Below, one piece after another: positions 51,130-59,681 of a stretch of DNA of 64,000 nt. Made by a program: the position numbers and the translations under genes. This DNA is from Melanopsichium pennsylvanicum (Eukaryota > Basidiomycota > Ustilaginomycetes > Ustilaginales). The first letter of the stretch is position 1. Each line of letters begins with the position of its first letter. The notes beneath the pieces are model-generated. The model worked only from the letters and a program-made list of their open reading frames with translations. It ran no database searches and had not been told where the DNA came from. Location of the stretch: assembly GCA_900208305.1 (NCBI GenBank), contig OAPG01000009.1, forward strand, positions 620,001 to 684,000, read 5' to 3'.

Positions 51130-53145
51130 ATGTACGGCACCTCGAACAGCTACACGTTTATCTCTTCTCCTCCAGAGTACGCACAGCAACACCATCACCA
51201 ATCCATATCCCCCCAACATCGAGATCTACCAAGAAGAAAGAGCGATGGGTGCGACGTTCACCACTCTGTCGCCCAACTTTACTTGAGAACTTTACCGAGC
51301 TTGGACGCTCTACCCAGACGTAGTCAGAGCGATACTGTTTTCGCCACTACCGCCACACTTTCTAAGAACGCTCGACGTAAAAGAAGGTCTAGCAAAACGT
51401 GTCAGAAAGACAGTCCTCTCCTTGTCAAGATGGATCTTACTCGAGCTGTACCGATCACTGATGTTGCAGAGGCTGCTGATCTTGGTAAATCTCCTCAAGG
51501 CTTTTATCCAAGTGCTTCGTTCCTACATTCTCAGCAGCAAGTCTTTCCTGCACTGTCTTTGACGGATGAATCCGATGTGTCCAGTTCCGATTCTTGCTCT
51601 TCTTCGGTCAAAAAGAGTAAGAGCGTCACTAGTACGCAGCTTCGAGCATTGCTCGCATCGAGCATGAGCACCATGTACCGAACCGAAGTGCCACTCTACG
51701 GAGATCTGCTCTCCATCGTCTCGAGCGTCAACTCCACCGTTATCCGATCCGACCCGGACATGCTCACTGAAGACGAAATCTCGCGCCTCAGTGTCGAACG
51801 TCATGGAGCCATCCGTGTAGGTACTCCCCAAGAGCTCAGTCTACTAGCGCGTATCTTCAGAGTGTTTGGAATGTATCCTGTGGGATACTACGACCTGGCC
51901 AAGGATGCGGGGCTTCCGATCCACGCAACCGCTTTCAGACCCGTGGGCAGGCCCAATCTGCTCAGGAACCCGTTCAGGATCTTTTGTAGTTTGTTGAGGA
52001 TGGATCTGATCAAAGATACGGATACGAGGAGGCTTACAGAGGAGCTTTTGGCGAAGCGTCAAATCGTTTCGGATCGAGGTGTCGAGCTGCTTTCTAAAGC
52101 CGAGGCTGCGTTTTCAGACGAAAAGAGCAAGGATAAGGAGACAAAGATCAAAGGGCTGTCAAGGCGAGAAGCGCTCCAACTTGTTGAGGAGGTGGTCAAG
52201 ATCTTTGCATGGCATCCGGATACGCCCGTATCTCACGATCAGTATCGACTGCTCTCAAACACGCACGCTTTGGTGGCGGATATCGCCTCCTTCCGTGGAC
52301 CGCACATCAATCATCTCACACCAAGGACGTTGGACATTGATGCAGTCCAGAAATGTATGGTCGAAGCTGGGATTGATGCAAAGGAGGTGATCGAAGGTCC
52401 GCCAGCTAGGTGCAACTCGATCTACCTGAGGCAGACGAGCTTCCATGCGCTCTCGGAAGAGGTGAGGTTCTTGGGTGGGGAACGAAACGCACAAGGTGAA
52501 GGCGGAAGGCACAAGGCGAGGTTTGGAGAGATCGAGGCACGAGGTCAGGCACTTACGAGGAAGGGAGCGAGACTGTATGATGATCTGATGACCAAGGTGG
52601 CAAATGTGAAAAGGGATAAGCAGCGAGCGGGTGAAAAGGTGGGTAAAGAGGAATGTACAAAGATCCTCGAAACGGTATTTGAGAAAGGGTTCACGGATGA
52701 AAGAGCTGAGATGTTGAAGGGTGCTTTGGGATTCTGGTGTTTTATTGTTCGGAACAAAGACCTGGCGAAGAGGGTGTGGGAAGAGAGGAAAGGAGTCAAA
52801 GGGAGCGCGTTACTAGCAGAGATGGTGGAGTACGGGGCTCTGGATGCGGAACCCATCACGTACGAAGACTTTTTGCCTGCGAGCGCTGCTGGTATCTTTC
52901 AGAGCAACCTTGCTCCTTCTCCAACGCCATGTGCATTCCACGACGTTGAGACAAAAGGAGACAAATCGGGAGGGATGGACGAGCAGCAAGCGAGAAAGAC
53001 ATTCGAAGCGGCTGTAGGTGGCACGATTCTGGATTACTTCACATTGTACGCCGAGCAGCAGAGGGAGAGCTTGATCGAGGTTGCAGCTATGATGGGCGTA
53101 CATATGCGAGAGGTGTACGAGGAGGTGGAGAGAGAAGGTGAATAG
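51130..53145 (+). CDS. 2-oxoadipate dioxygenase/decarboxylase-like (DUF1338/HglS family)
   Basis: 671-residue single-exon protein. From about residue 170 onward it matches DUF1338: LLASSMSTMYRTEVPLYG, then RHGAIR with His225 and Arg229 at the spacing of a metal-ligand His and a substrate Arg in the bacterial enzyme HglS, GMYPVGYYDLAKDAGLP, GPHINHLTPRTLDID (His392/His395) and RFGEIEARG (Glu467/469, candidate third ligand). Family knowledge: HglS-type Fe(II) enzymes convert 2-oxoadipate to 2-hydroxyglutarate with O2 and loss of CO2, in lysine catabolism of bacteria and plants. The first 150 residues are a Ser/His/Arg-rich extension absent from bacterial members; a second in-frame Met at 51430 could be the start. 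Divergent from the ALDH7 gene. Activity in fungi is inferred, not shown by sequence. Confidence 0.85.
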   Translation: MYGTSNSYTFISSPPEYAQQHHHQSISPQHRDLPRRKSDGCDVHHSVAQLYLRTLPSLDALPRRSQSDTVFATTATLSKNARRKRRSSKTCQKDSPLLVKMDLTRAVPITDVAEAADLGKSPQGFYPSASFLHSQQQVFPALSLTDESDVSSSDSCSSSVKKSKSVTSTQLRALLASSMSTMYRTEVPLYGDLLSIVSSVNSTVIRSDPDMLTEDEISRLSVERHGAIRVGTPQELSLLARIFRVFGMYPVGYYDLAKDAGLPIHATAFRPVGRPNLLRNPFRIFCSLLRMDLIKDTDTRRLTEELLAKRQIVSDRGVELLSKAEAAFSDEKSKDKETKIKGLSRREALQLVEEVVKIFAWHPDTPVSHDQYRLLSNTHALVADIASFRGPHINHLTPRTLDIDAVQKCMVEAGIDAKEVIEGPPARCNSIYLRQTSFHALSEEVRFLGGERNAQGEGGRHKARFGEIEARGQALTRKGARLYDDLMTKVANVKRDKQRAGEKVGKEECTKILETVFEKGFTDERAEMLKGALGFWCFIVRNKDLAKRVWEERKGVKGSALLAEMVEYGALDAEPITYEDFLPASAAGIFQSNLAPSPTPCAFHDVETKGDKSGGMDEQQARKTFEAAVGGTILDYFTLYAEQQRESLIEVAAMMGVHMREVYEEVEREGE

Positions 53146-54410
53146 CGTAGCAACTACATGTTGAAGCATCTATCAACAAGCGCCATGTCTCGATGCCACG
53201 TGCGGATCTCAAGAAGAAGTACAGCGAGTGTGTTTGATACTGTAAGTGTGAGCAGATTTCATTGTGCCTGAAGTGACACAGTCTAGAACCCAATTTCAAT
53301 ATGCAGTAAAGATCTTCAGTGAGATGAAGGCAAATTTGATAGCAGAGCCAGATATGATCAAAGGGTCGGGGCACGAATTGGACGGATAATGTAGGCTGGC
53401 CCAGATATGGCGGCCGAGTTTGCTATCAAATGACGCAGTCTAGGCACTGACCAGGGAAGGATGTTGTAGGTGTCGATCAGCGTCGATGGGAAGCTTGTAT
53501 GGTGGGGGGTAGACGACACTGTGATATCACCATTCTGACCTGCTAGCTAAGCTTGTCGCGCTTGCTCGCAGGTGAGGACCAGAAGAGCGCCACAGGGTAC
53601 CCACCACTATCACCGCTTAACAGGGCTCGACGTCATCCTATTCTTCATTCTCAACCGAGTTGGCATCGATATTGAGAAGCGTGATGTCTATTGCAAAAGT
53701 GTGAAAGCAAAAGAGACAGGCTACTGAGCTGATAGAATCAACCAGTGGGGCATGACAGCTGCCAACATGGAGGAGGTATTAAAACAATGGAAGCGGGGGA
53801 AGGAAACCTTTTTTTTTATCAGCGCGGAAACTCGGCCGTCCAACTTGGCGGGCCAATCACGGAACGCACGCCACTCTCTTTTCGAATCCGACACTTCTTT
53901 ATCAATCGTTTGGCGGAAACTTGGCCGTGATGTGAACCAATGAGAGGCAAGCAAATAGCGTTCTGTTGGCGCAACTGATAAGAGACGTTTAGACTTGACT
54001 TGCTGTATCGAAGCCTTTTTTTGCCACTCTCGCTAGTCTTGTACAGTACAGCAGAGAAAGGATGCCGTTTATCTTTGATGCTTACTGGATTGAATATCCG
54101 AGTTAGTGTGCAAACCTCGCTTCTTGGGGAAGAGATATCTCTACAAGCTGCATGCTTCATACGGTAAATCTACATGGCTTTGGATCGTAGGTGCTGATAA
54201 TGTAGCAAGGTCTTGCTTCGCTTGCTCTAGTTTTCACTCGCCTGAATTCGATCATATAAACAAGCCGTTCCTCGAACCAAAATTACACTTGCCTTTCGTC
54301 ATCCCTTGTCTCTACGCCTTCCTACTTTGACTTGCCCTCCCTCTTGTCCTATTGACCCAAACTACACCTTGCCACTCAAGCAGCAACCTTCTTGGGTCGA
54401 CATTTTTACC
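53146..54410. promoter_or_regulatory. Upstream region of NCS1 permease with GATA-type sites
   Basis: 1.27 kb with no supported gene. TGATAA cores lie at 53816-53821 (reverse), 53899-53904 (reverse), 53976-53981 and 54195-54200, plus TGATAG at 53730-53735. A near-perfect 16-base direct repeat GCGGAAACTCGGCCGT / GCGGAAACTTGGCCGT is at 53824-53839 and 53913-53928. A TATAAA at 54255-54260 is a candidate TATA box 150 bases before the ATG. Regulation by a nitrogen-type GATA factor is an inference. Confidence 0.55.
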
Positions 54411-56159
54411 ATGACGCTGATCAAGCGTGCTATCAACGCAGCGGCCATCAAAGGCAGCGAGCGTCGCCCGGGAGAGTCATGGGGCAACGCCATGCTCCGT
54501 AATGTTGATCTTCTTCCCGTGCCACCCGAACGCCGCAGCTGGAATTGGATCAACTTTGCCGCATTCTGGGTCTCGGATGGCCTCAACTTGAACACGTTCA
54601 TGATCGCTTCTACTGCTGTGAGCGCTGGTTTGACTTGGTCTCAAGCTTGGGCCGCGATCATTGTGGGATATTTTGCTGTGGCATTTTTGGTCGTCATGAC
54701 AGCAAGAGTTGGCGCAGTGTATCACCTCAGTTTCCCAATCCTGTCTAGGAGCACTTTCGGCGTTTGGGGAGCCATCTGGCCTATAATCAACCGATCGGCT
54801 ATGGCTTGCATTTGGTACGGTGTACAAGCCTACATTGGAGGACAATGTGTGACTTTGGTGCTGGAATCCATGTTTCCTAGTTACCGTCGCATGCCTAACC
54901 ACCTCCCCGCCTCATCCGGTATCACGACAATGGATTTCGTCTCGTTTTTCATCTTCTCTCTCATCTCTATTCCTCTGGTTTGCATTCACCCGAGCAAGAT
55001 TCGACTGTTTTTCAACTTCAAATCGATCGTCGTTCCCATCGCCGCCATCGCGTTTTTCGTTTGGAGCATCGTTGACGCGAAAGGACTCGGTCCTATCATC
55101 CACCAGCCTGCAACGCTGAAGGGTTCCAAGTTCGGCTGGCAATTCATGGCTTCTCTCATGAGTTGCATCTCCAACATGGCAACGCTCGTGTTGAACATTC
55201 CGGATTTGAGCAGGATGGCTAAGGACAAGAAGAGTGTAAAGTGGAGTCAGTTGCTGGCTATCCCTCTTACTTTCTCAATCACGTCGTTCCTTGGTATCAT
55301 CATCGCTTCGAGTTCTCACGTCATCTACGGCGAGCTGATTTGGAACCCAGTGGATCTGCTTGGGGAGAGACTCAAAGTTGACCCTTACAACTCGGGTGCT
55401 AGGGCAGGAGTGTTCTTCATTGCTTTTGCTTTCATCATTGGTCAGATTGGTGTCAACATCGCTGCCAACTCGCTCTCGGCTGGTCATGATCTTGCTGCGA
55501 TCTGCCCTCGATTCATCAACATTCGTCGAGGTTCTTGCTTTGCCGCGTTGATTGGCTTCGTTTATTGCCCATGGAACCTGTTGAAGAGCAGCAACAACTT
55601 TTCCACCTACCTATCAGCCTACTCTCTCTTCCTCAGCTCCATCTCTGGCACTATGATGGCGGACTACTATATTGTCAGACGCGGTATTTTGGACGTGCCT
55701 TCGCTCTTTTCTGCAGCGTCAGGAAAAGGCGAGAGCGTTGGCCAGCCGAACATGTACCATTACTGGCATGGCATCAATCTCCGAGCTTTTGCTGCATACA
55801 TTGCTGGCATAGCCATGACGGTGGTAGGATTCGCAGGCGTTCTGGGAGCCGAGGTGAGTGTGGCTGCGCAGAGGATGTACATTCTTGCGTACCCAATCGG
55901 ATTCCTCGTATCGGGTATGGTGTACGTTGCTTTGTGCGAAGTGTTCCCTGTTCCAGGCGGTGTTTCTCTTGGAGAGCACAGACAATTCTTGGAACCGGAA
56001 AGCTGGGAGGCCGACACATGGGAGGGTCAAGACACTGTCGGGCAGGTCAGGGAGGCAAGCGAAGGCGTAAGTAGCGATATTGAGAAGATGTCAGCAGACT
56101 ACAAGGGGCCTGCAACCGAACAGCAGGTGGTCAACTCCGACTACCATCTTGACAAGTGA
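54411..56159 (+). CDS. NCS1-family nucleobase/allantoin-type permease
   Basis: 582 residues, start at the first ATG (54411). About twelve hydrophobic segments and the NCS1 signatures are visible: NVDLLPVPPERRSWNW before the first helix, FWVSDGLNLNTFM in helix 1, RSTFGVWG, WYGVQAYIGG in helix 3, NIPDLSRMAKDKK in the middle loop, and ANSLSAGHDLAAICPRFINIRRG late. Family knowledge: fungal members import uracil, uridine, allantoin, cytosine/purines, thiamine, pyridoxine or nicotinamide riboside with protons at the plasma membrane; the substrate cannot be fixed from sequence, but similarity in feel is to the Fur4/Dal4 branch. The hydrophilic tail carries acidic/Ser residues typical of ubiquitin-controlled endocytosis. 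It follows the DUF1338 gene in the same direction. Confidence 0.9.
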   Translation: MTLIKRAINAAAIKGSERRPGESWGNAMLRNVDLLPVPPERRSWNWINFAAFWVSDGLNLNTFMIASTAVSAGLTWSQAWAAIIVGYFAVAFLVVMTARVGAVYHLSFPILSRSTFGVWGAIWPIINRSAMACIWYGVQAYIGGQCVTLVLESMFPSYRRMPNHLPASSGITTMDFVSFFIFSLISIPLVCIHPSKIRLFFNFKSIVVPIAAIAFFVWSIVDAKGLGPIIHQPATLKGSKFGWQFMASLMSCISNMATLVLNIPDLSRMAKDKKSVKWSQLLAIPLTFSITSFLGIIIASSSHVIYGELIWNPVDLLGERLKVDPYNSGARAGVFFIAFAFIIGQIGVNIAANSLSAGHDLAAICPRFINIRRGSCFAALIGFVYCPWNLLKSSNNFSTYLSAYSLFLSSISGTMMADYYIVRRGILDVPSLFSAASGKGESVGQPNMYHYWHGINLRAFAAYIAGIAMTVVGFAGVLGAEVSVAAQRMYILAYPIGFLVSGMVYVALCEVFPVPGGVSLGEHRQFLEPESWEADTWEGQDTVGQVREASEGVSSDIEKMSADYKGPATEQQVVNSDYHLDK

Positions 56160-56960
56160 GATAGATGCCTTTCCCCCCGCACCCGCTCGTCATGCAGTAT
56201 AGATATTCACGATTTGTTTGCTTGTAATTGTACGATATTTTTGGTTTGAGGAATGCCATATGGGAATCAAGCTACGCAACCATGTTTGCGATCCAGGATG
56301 AATCTCTCAACGGCGGCGGTAATCACAGAATCACAATATCTGCCATACGTAGAAACAAAGAGATGAACAAAGACGATGAGTTGTAAATGAATCTACCCGA
56401 TTCATCGCCGATTGACGGTTGACGATTGGTGTTGCTCGCCGTGGCTGTGAAAGGGGGCTTTCTCAACATCAGCCGATTTTTGTCATCAGTTTTGGGGTGA
56501 TTGATTGGCTGAATAATTTTCAAGTCACAACTCACACTGGCAATTTGCGATTCGCGTTTAAAATTCTCCGCGTCTTTCCCATCGTTACTGTATTCTACTA
56601 TTAATAAAAAAGAATAAAAAAGAAAAAAAAAGACACACGCATACATGCACTAACGCACTAACGCACAAACGCACAGTTTTGGCATTTGCATTTGCATTTT
56701 GTTAATGTTGTGCTGGTGCGTGTATGTCTCTCTCTATGCATTTGCTCATTTGCTGTTAGTCGAACGCAAGGCAAATCCCATCACGTAAAGCTGCTCGGCG
56801 CGTTTCTTGGTGTGCTTGTGCTTGTGCTTGTGCTTGTGCTTGTGCTTGTTGTACATGGTAGCTTATCATTACTTCTCGTACTCTCCAATTCAAATTTTAA
56901 ATTCTTTCTCCTTCTCCTCGTTCCCGTCCACTACCATCGTCAAGAACGACCATCCCAATT
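56160..56960. promoter_or_regulatory. Upstream region of ERG11 with TGTGCT hexamer array
   Basis: 801 bases between the permease and ERG11 (same strand). It contains an A-rich run (56605-56632), an (ACGCACTA)-like short repeat near 56650-56672, and about six TGTGCT units (56811-56849) about 110 bases upstream of the ATG. No sterol-type element was assigned. Confidence 0.5.
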
Positions 56961-58622
56961 ATGGTCGCATCAACATCATCTGGTCTACTAGACCAGCTCT
57001 TTGCGCTCACCCCTTTCGCCCATTCTTCTGATACGGTCAAGGCTATTACCCTTGCTGTTGCCCTTCCATTTCTCGCCGTCCTCCTCAACGTCGCCTCTCA
57101 ACTCGTTTTAACCGCACCCAAGAACCAACCACCTGTCGTTTTCCACTTTGTCCCCATCATTGGAAGTGCCATCTACTATGGTATCGATCCGTACAAGTTC
57201 TTTTTCGAGTGCAGAGCAAAGTACGGTGACGTCTTCACCTTTGTCCTTCTCGGTCGTCGCATCACCGTCGCACTCGGTCCCAAGGGCTCAAATCTCGTCT
57301 TCAATGCAAAGCACCACCAAGTTACCGCAGAAGATGCTTACACTCACCTCACCACACCCGTCTTTGGCAAGGAGGTAGTTTATGACGTACCCAACGCTGT
57401 TTTCATGGAGCAGAAGAAGTTTGTCAAGGTTGGCCTGTCGGTTGAGAATTTTCGAGTTTACGTTCCTCAGATCGTCGATGAGGTCAAGCAATACATCCGC
57501 ACCGATCCCAGGTTCTCTGCCGTTCAAAAGGGCAACAAGTCGCTTGTGGTCGACATCTTTCAAGCCATGTCTGAGGTCATCATCCTCACCGCCTCTCGTA
57601 CACTGCAAGGAAAGGAAGTTCGAGAGGGTCTCGACAAATCCTTCGCTCAACTCTACCACGACTTGGACTCGGGTTTCACTCCGATCAACTTTGTCATCCC
57701 TAATCTCCCGCTTCCCAGCAACTTCAAGAGGGATAAGGCTCAGAAAAAGATGTCGCAGTTCTATCAGGATATTGTTTCCAAGCGTCGTGCTTTGGGTCAC
57801 ACTGGTGATGATGGCGAGAATGACATGATCGCCGCACTTATGGAGCAAAAGTACAAGAACGGAAGAGAGTTGTCCGGCGTCGAAATTGCGCACATGATGA
57901 TTGCTCTGCTCATGGCCGGACAGCACACGTCGAGTGCTACCAGCTCCTGGGCCTTCCTCCGACTAGCTTCAAGGCCCAATATCATCGAAGAGCTCTGGGA
58001 AGAGCAGAAAAAGGTATACGGTGACGGCACAGACAAACTGAGGGATCTCGATTACGAGACTCAGAAGACCAGCGTTCCGCTTTTGGACGCCGTGGTCAAG
58101 GAGACGCTGAGGCTGCACCCTCCTCTGCATTCAATCATGCGCTATGTCAAGACTGATCTCGCCGTTCCTGCCACTCTTGCATCGAATTCATCCACCACCA
58201 AAAACACCAGCGATGAGTGTTTGGTCATCCCTAAGGGTCACTACATTATGGCCGCACCCGGTGTATCCCAAGTGGACCCTTTGCATTGGAAGTCTGCTGA
58301 GAGCTTTGATCCTCATCGATGGTTCGATCTTGCCACGGCGACAGCGATGCAGGATAGTGGTGATGAACAGGCTGATTTTGGTTTTGGTATGATTAGTACC
58401 GGTGCTAATTCGGCTTACCTTCCATTTGGTGCTGGTAGGCACAGATGTATTGGAGAACAGTTTGCGTACTTGCAGATTGGCGTCATCATTGCTACGTTTG
58501 TAAGATTGTTCAAGTGGCAGTTGGATACCAAATTTCCCGATCCGGATTATCAGTCTATGGTCGTTTTACCTAGTAAGGATGGTAGTAGGATCCGACTCCA
58601 AGTTAGGGGAGACCAGGTTTAA
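56961..58622 (+). CDS. ERG11: Lanosterol 14-alpha-demethylase (CYP51)
   Basis: 553-residue single-exon cytochrome P450 of the CYP51 family; catalyses oxidative removal of the sterol 14-alpha methyl group in ergosterol synthesis at the ER and is the azole target. An N-terminal anchor helix (about 28-50) is followed by a Pro-rich hinge and HFVPIIGSAIYYGIDPYKFF. Conserved landmarks: the B-C region GKEVVYDVPN, I-helix MAGQHTSSATSSW, ExxR in VKETLRLHPPLHSIMR, and the haem motif FGAGRHRCIGE with Cys496 as thiolate ligand. Insertions relative to yeast include a Ser/Thr-rich loop before the DECLVIPKGHY segment. The start at 56961 gives the usual N-terminal length. The 3' side holds a (TC)n tract. Confidence 0.97.
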   Translation: MVASTSSGLLDQLFALTPFAHSSDTVKAITLAVALPFLAVLLNVASQLVLTAPKNQPPVVFHFVPIIGSAIYYGIDPYKFFFECRAKYGDVFTFVLLGRRITVALGPKGSNLVFNAKHHQVTAEDAYTHLTTPVFGKEVVYDVPNAVFMEQKKFVKVGLSVENFRVYVPQIVDEVKQYIRTDPRFSAVQKGNKSLVVDIFQAMSEVIILTASRTLQGKEVREGLDKSFAQLYHDLDSGFTPINFVIPNLPLPSNFKRDKAQKKMSQFYQDIVSKRRALGHTGDDGENDMIAALMEQKYKNGRELSGVEIAHMMIALLMAGQHTSSATSSWAFLRLASRPNIIEELWEEQKKVYGDGTDKLRDLDYETQKTSVPLLDAVVKETLRLHPPLHSIMRYVKTDLAVPATLASNSSTTKNTSDECLVIPKGHYIMAAPGVSQVDPLHWKSAESFDPHRWFDLATATAMQDSGDEQADFGFGMISTGANSAYLPFGAGRHRCIGEQFAYLQIGVIIATFVRLFKWQLDTKFPDPDYQSMVVLPSKDGSRIRLQVRGDQV

Positions 58623-58833
58623 TTTTGAGAGTGAGACTGAAAAGTAGAATGGTTTTGGATTTTTGTAGACTATGCTACTGCTTGTGTGTGTTTTTTTGAA
58701 GAAGAAATCCATGAATGGGGGCAGTTCATTCTGCCATATGGTGTCAAATTTGTTAGCATTTGCACTTGCATTCTGCTTTTGTTTTCCAAAACACATGCAT
58801 TGCGTGCGCGTAGACTGTCCTGCTCAACAACCA

Positions 58834-58869
<36 letters not shown>

Positions 58870-59681
58870 GACAGTAAATGCACCATGCTTCTTGCAGACA
58901 TGTTACACTTGCTTGTGGCTCTTGTGGGGCTTGCAATTGGGGCTGAAAATTTTTTACGAGCTGGTCAAACTATATGTAGGTGGATGACATGGGAAAAGTT
59001 TCAGCTTGTTTTTTGCTAAGGTTGAGCAGTGTGGGTTGCAATTTGGATCCACTAGCACCAAAATATGCTATACCATGATCGAAAACTAGTCCAGTGAAGT
59101 GCTGCACAGTGCTGTATCACCTTGAAAATGGGCAGAACAGTCTGCTCCCTAGCTGGAATTAATGGTCTTAACAAGTCTACTGTGCAGCACATAAGCAAAA
59201 TGAACACCCTGTAGAGACATCCCAAAGTCAAAACGGGGTCCAGCCAATGGACCTGCAAATTTGAGCTCAACTGCAATGAAACAGTTAAGGCAACTTGCCC
59301 AAGCATTAAAGCAAATCTTCCAACATTCAATGCTTTCCCAACAAACACTGAGGAAGGTGCCCCAATTCATTCAGAACCACAAACCTTTTCTCAAGAAACC
59401 AACACCTCCTCAAAGTTGGTATCAAGATTGCCCACAAGCACAGGAACAGGACAGTACAAGACTGAAAGAGGGCAACACCTCATTGAAAGCATTTCCAAAA
59501 TACATACAAACTCATGTTCAAGGCAAAGAAGCGCACAACACAAAAGTAAAAGTATTCAAATATCAGTTTACGCGCGCACTATTATATCCCATCAACAATC
59601 AACACAATAATAATAATGTATAGCATTGACGCTTACGACTACAAACAAAAAAAAAAAAAAGATATGAATATAGATACAGAT
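58623..59681. other. Convergent intergenic region ERG11 / OPY2-like, possible element relic
   Basis: 1.06 kb between convergent stop codons. (TC)n at 58837-58867 lies 215 bases after the ERG11 stop. From about 59040 to 59600 the sequence differs in style from its neighbours (CA/TTG-rich, few CG dinucleotides); on the minus strand fragments of longer reading frames overlap and shift frame (59052-59348 and 59149-59370), as in a decayed repeat. No intact gene. Confidence 0.45.
58837..58867. repeat. (TC)n microsatellite
   Basis: Uninterrupted TC tract of about 31 bases downstream of ERG11. Confidence 0.95.
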
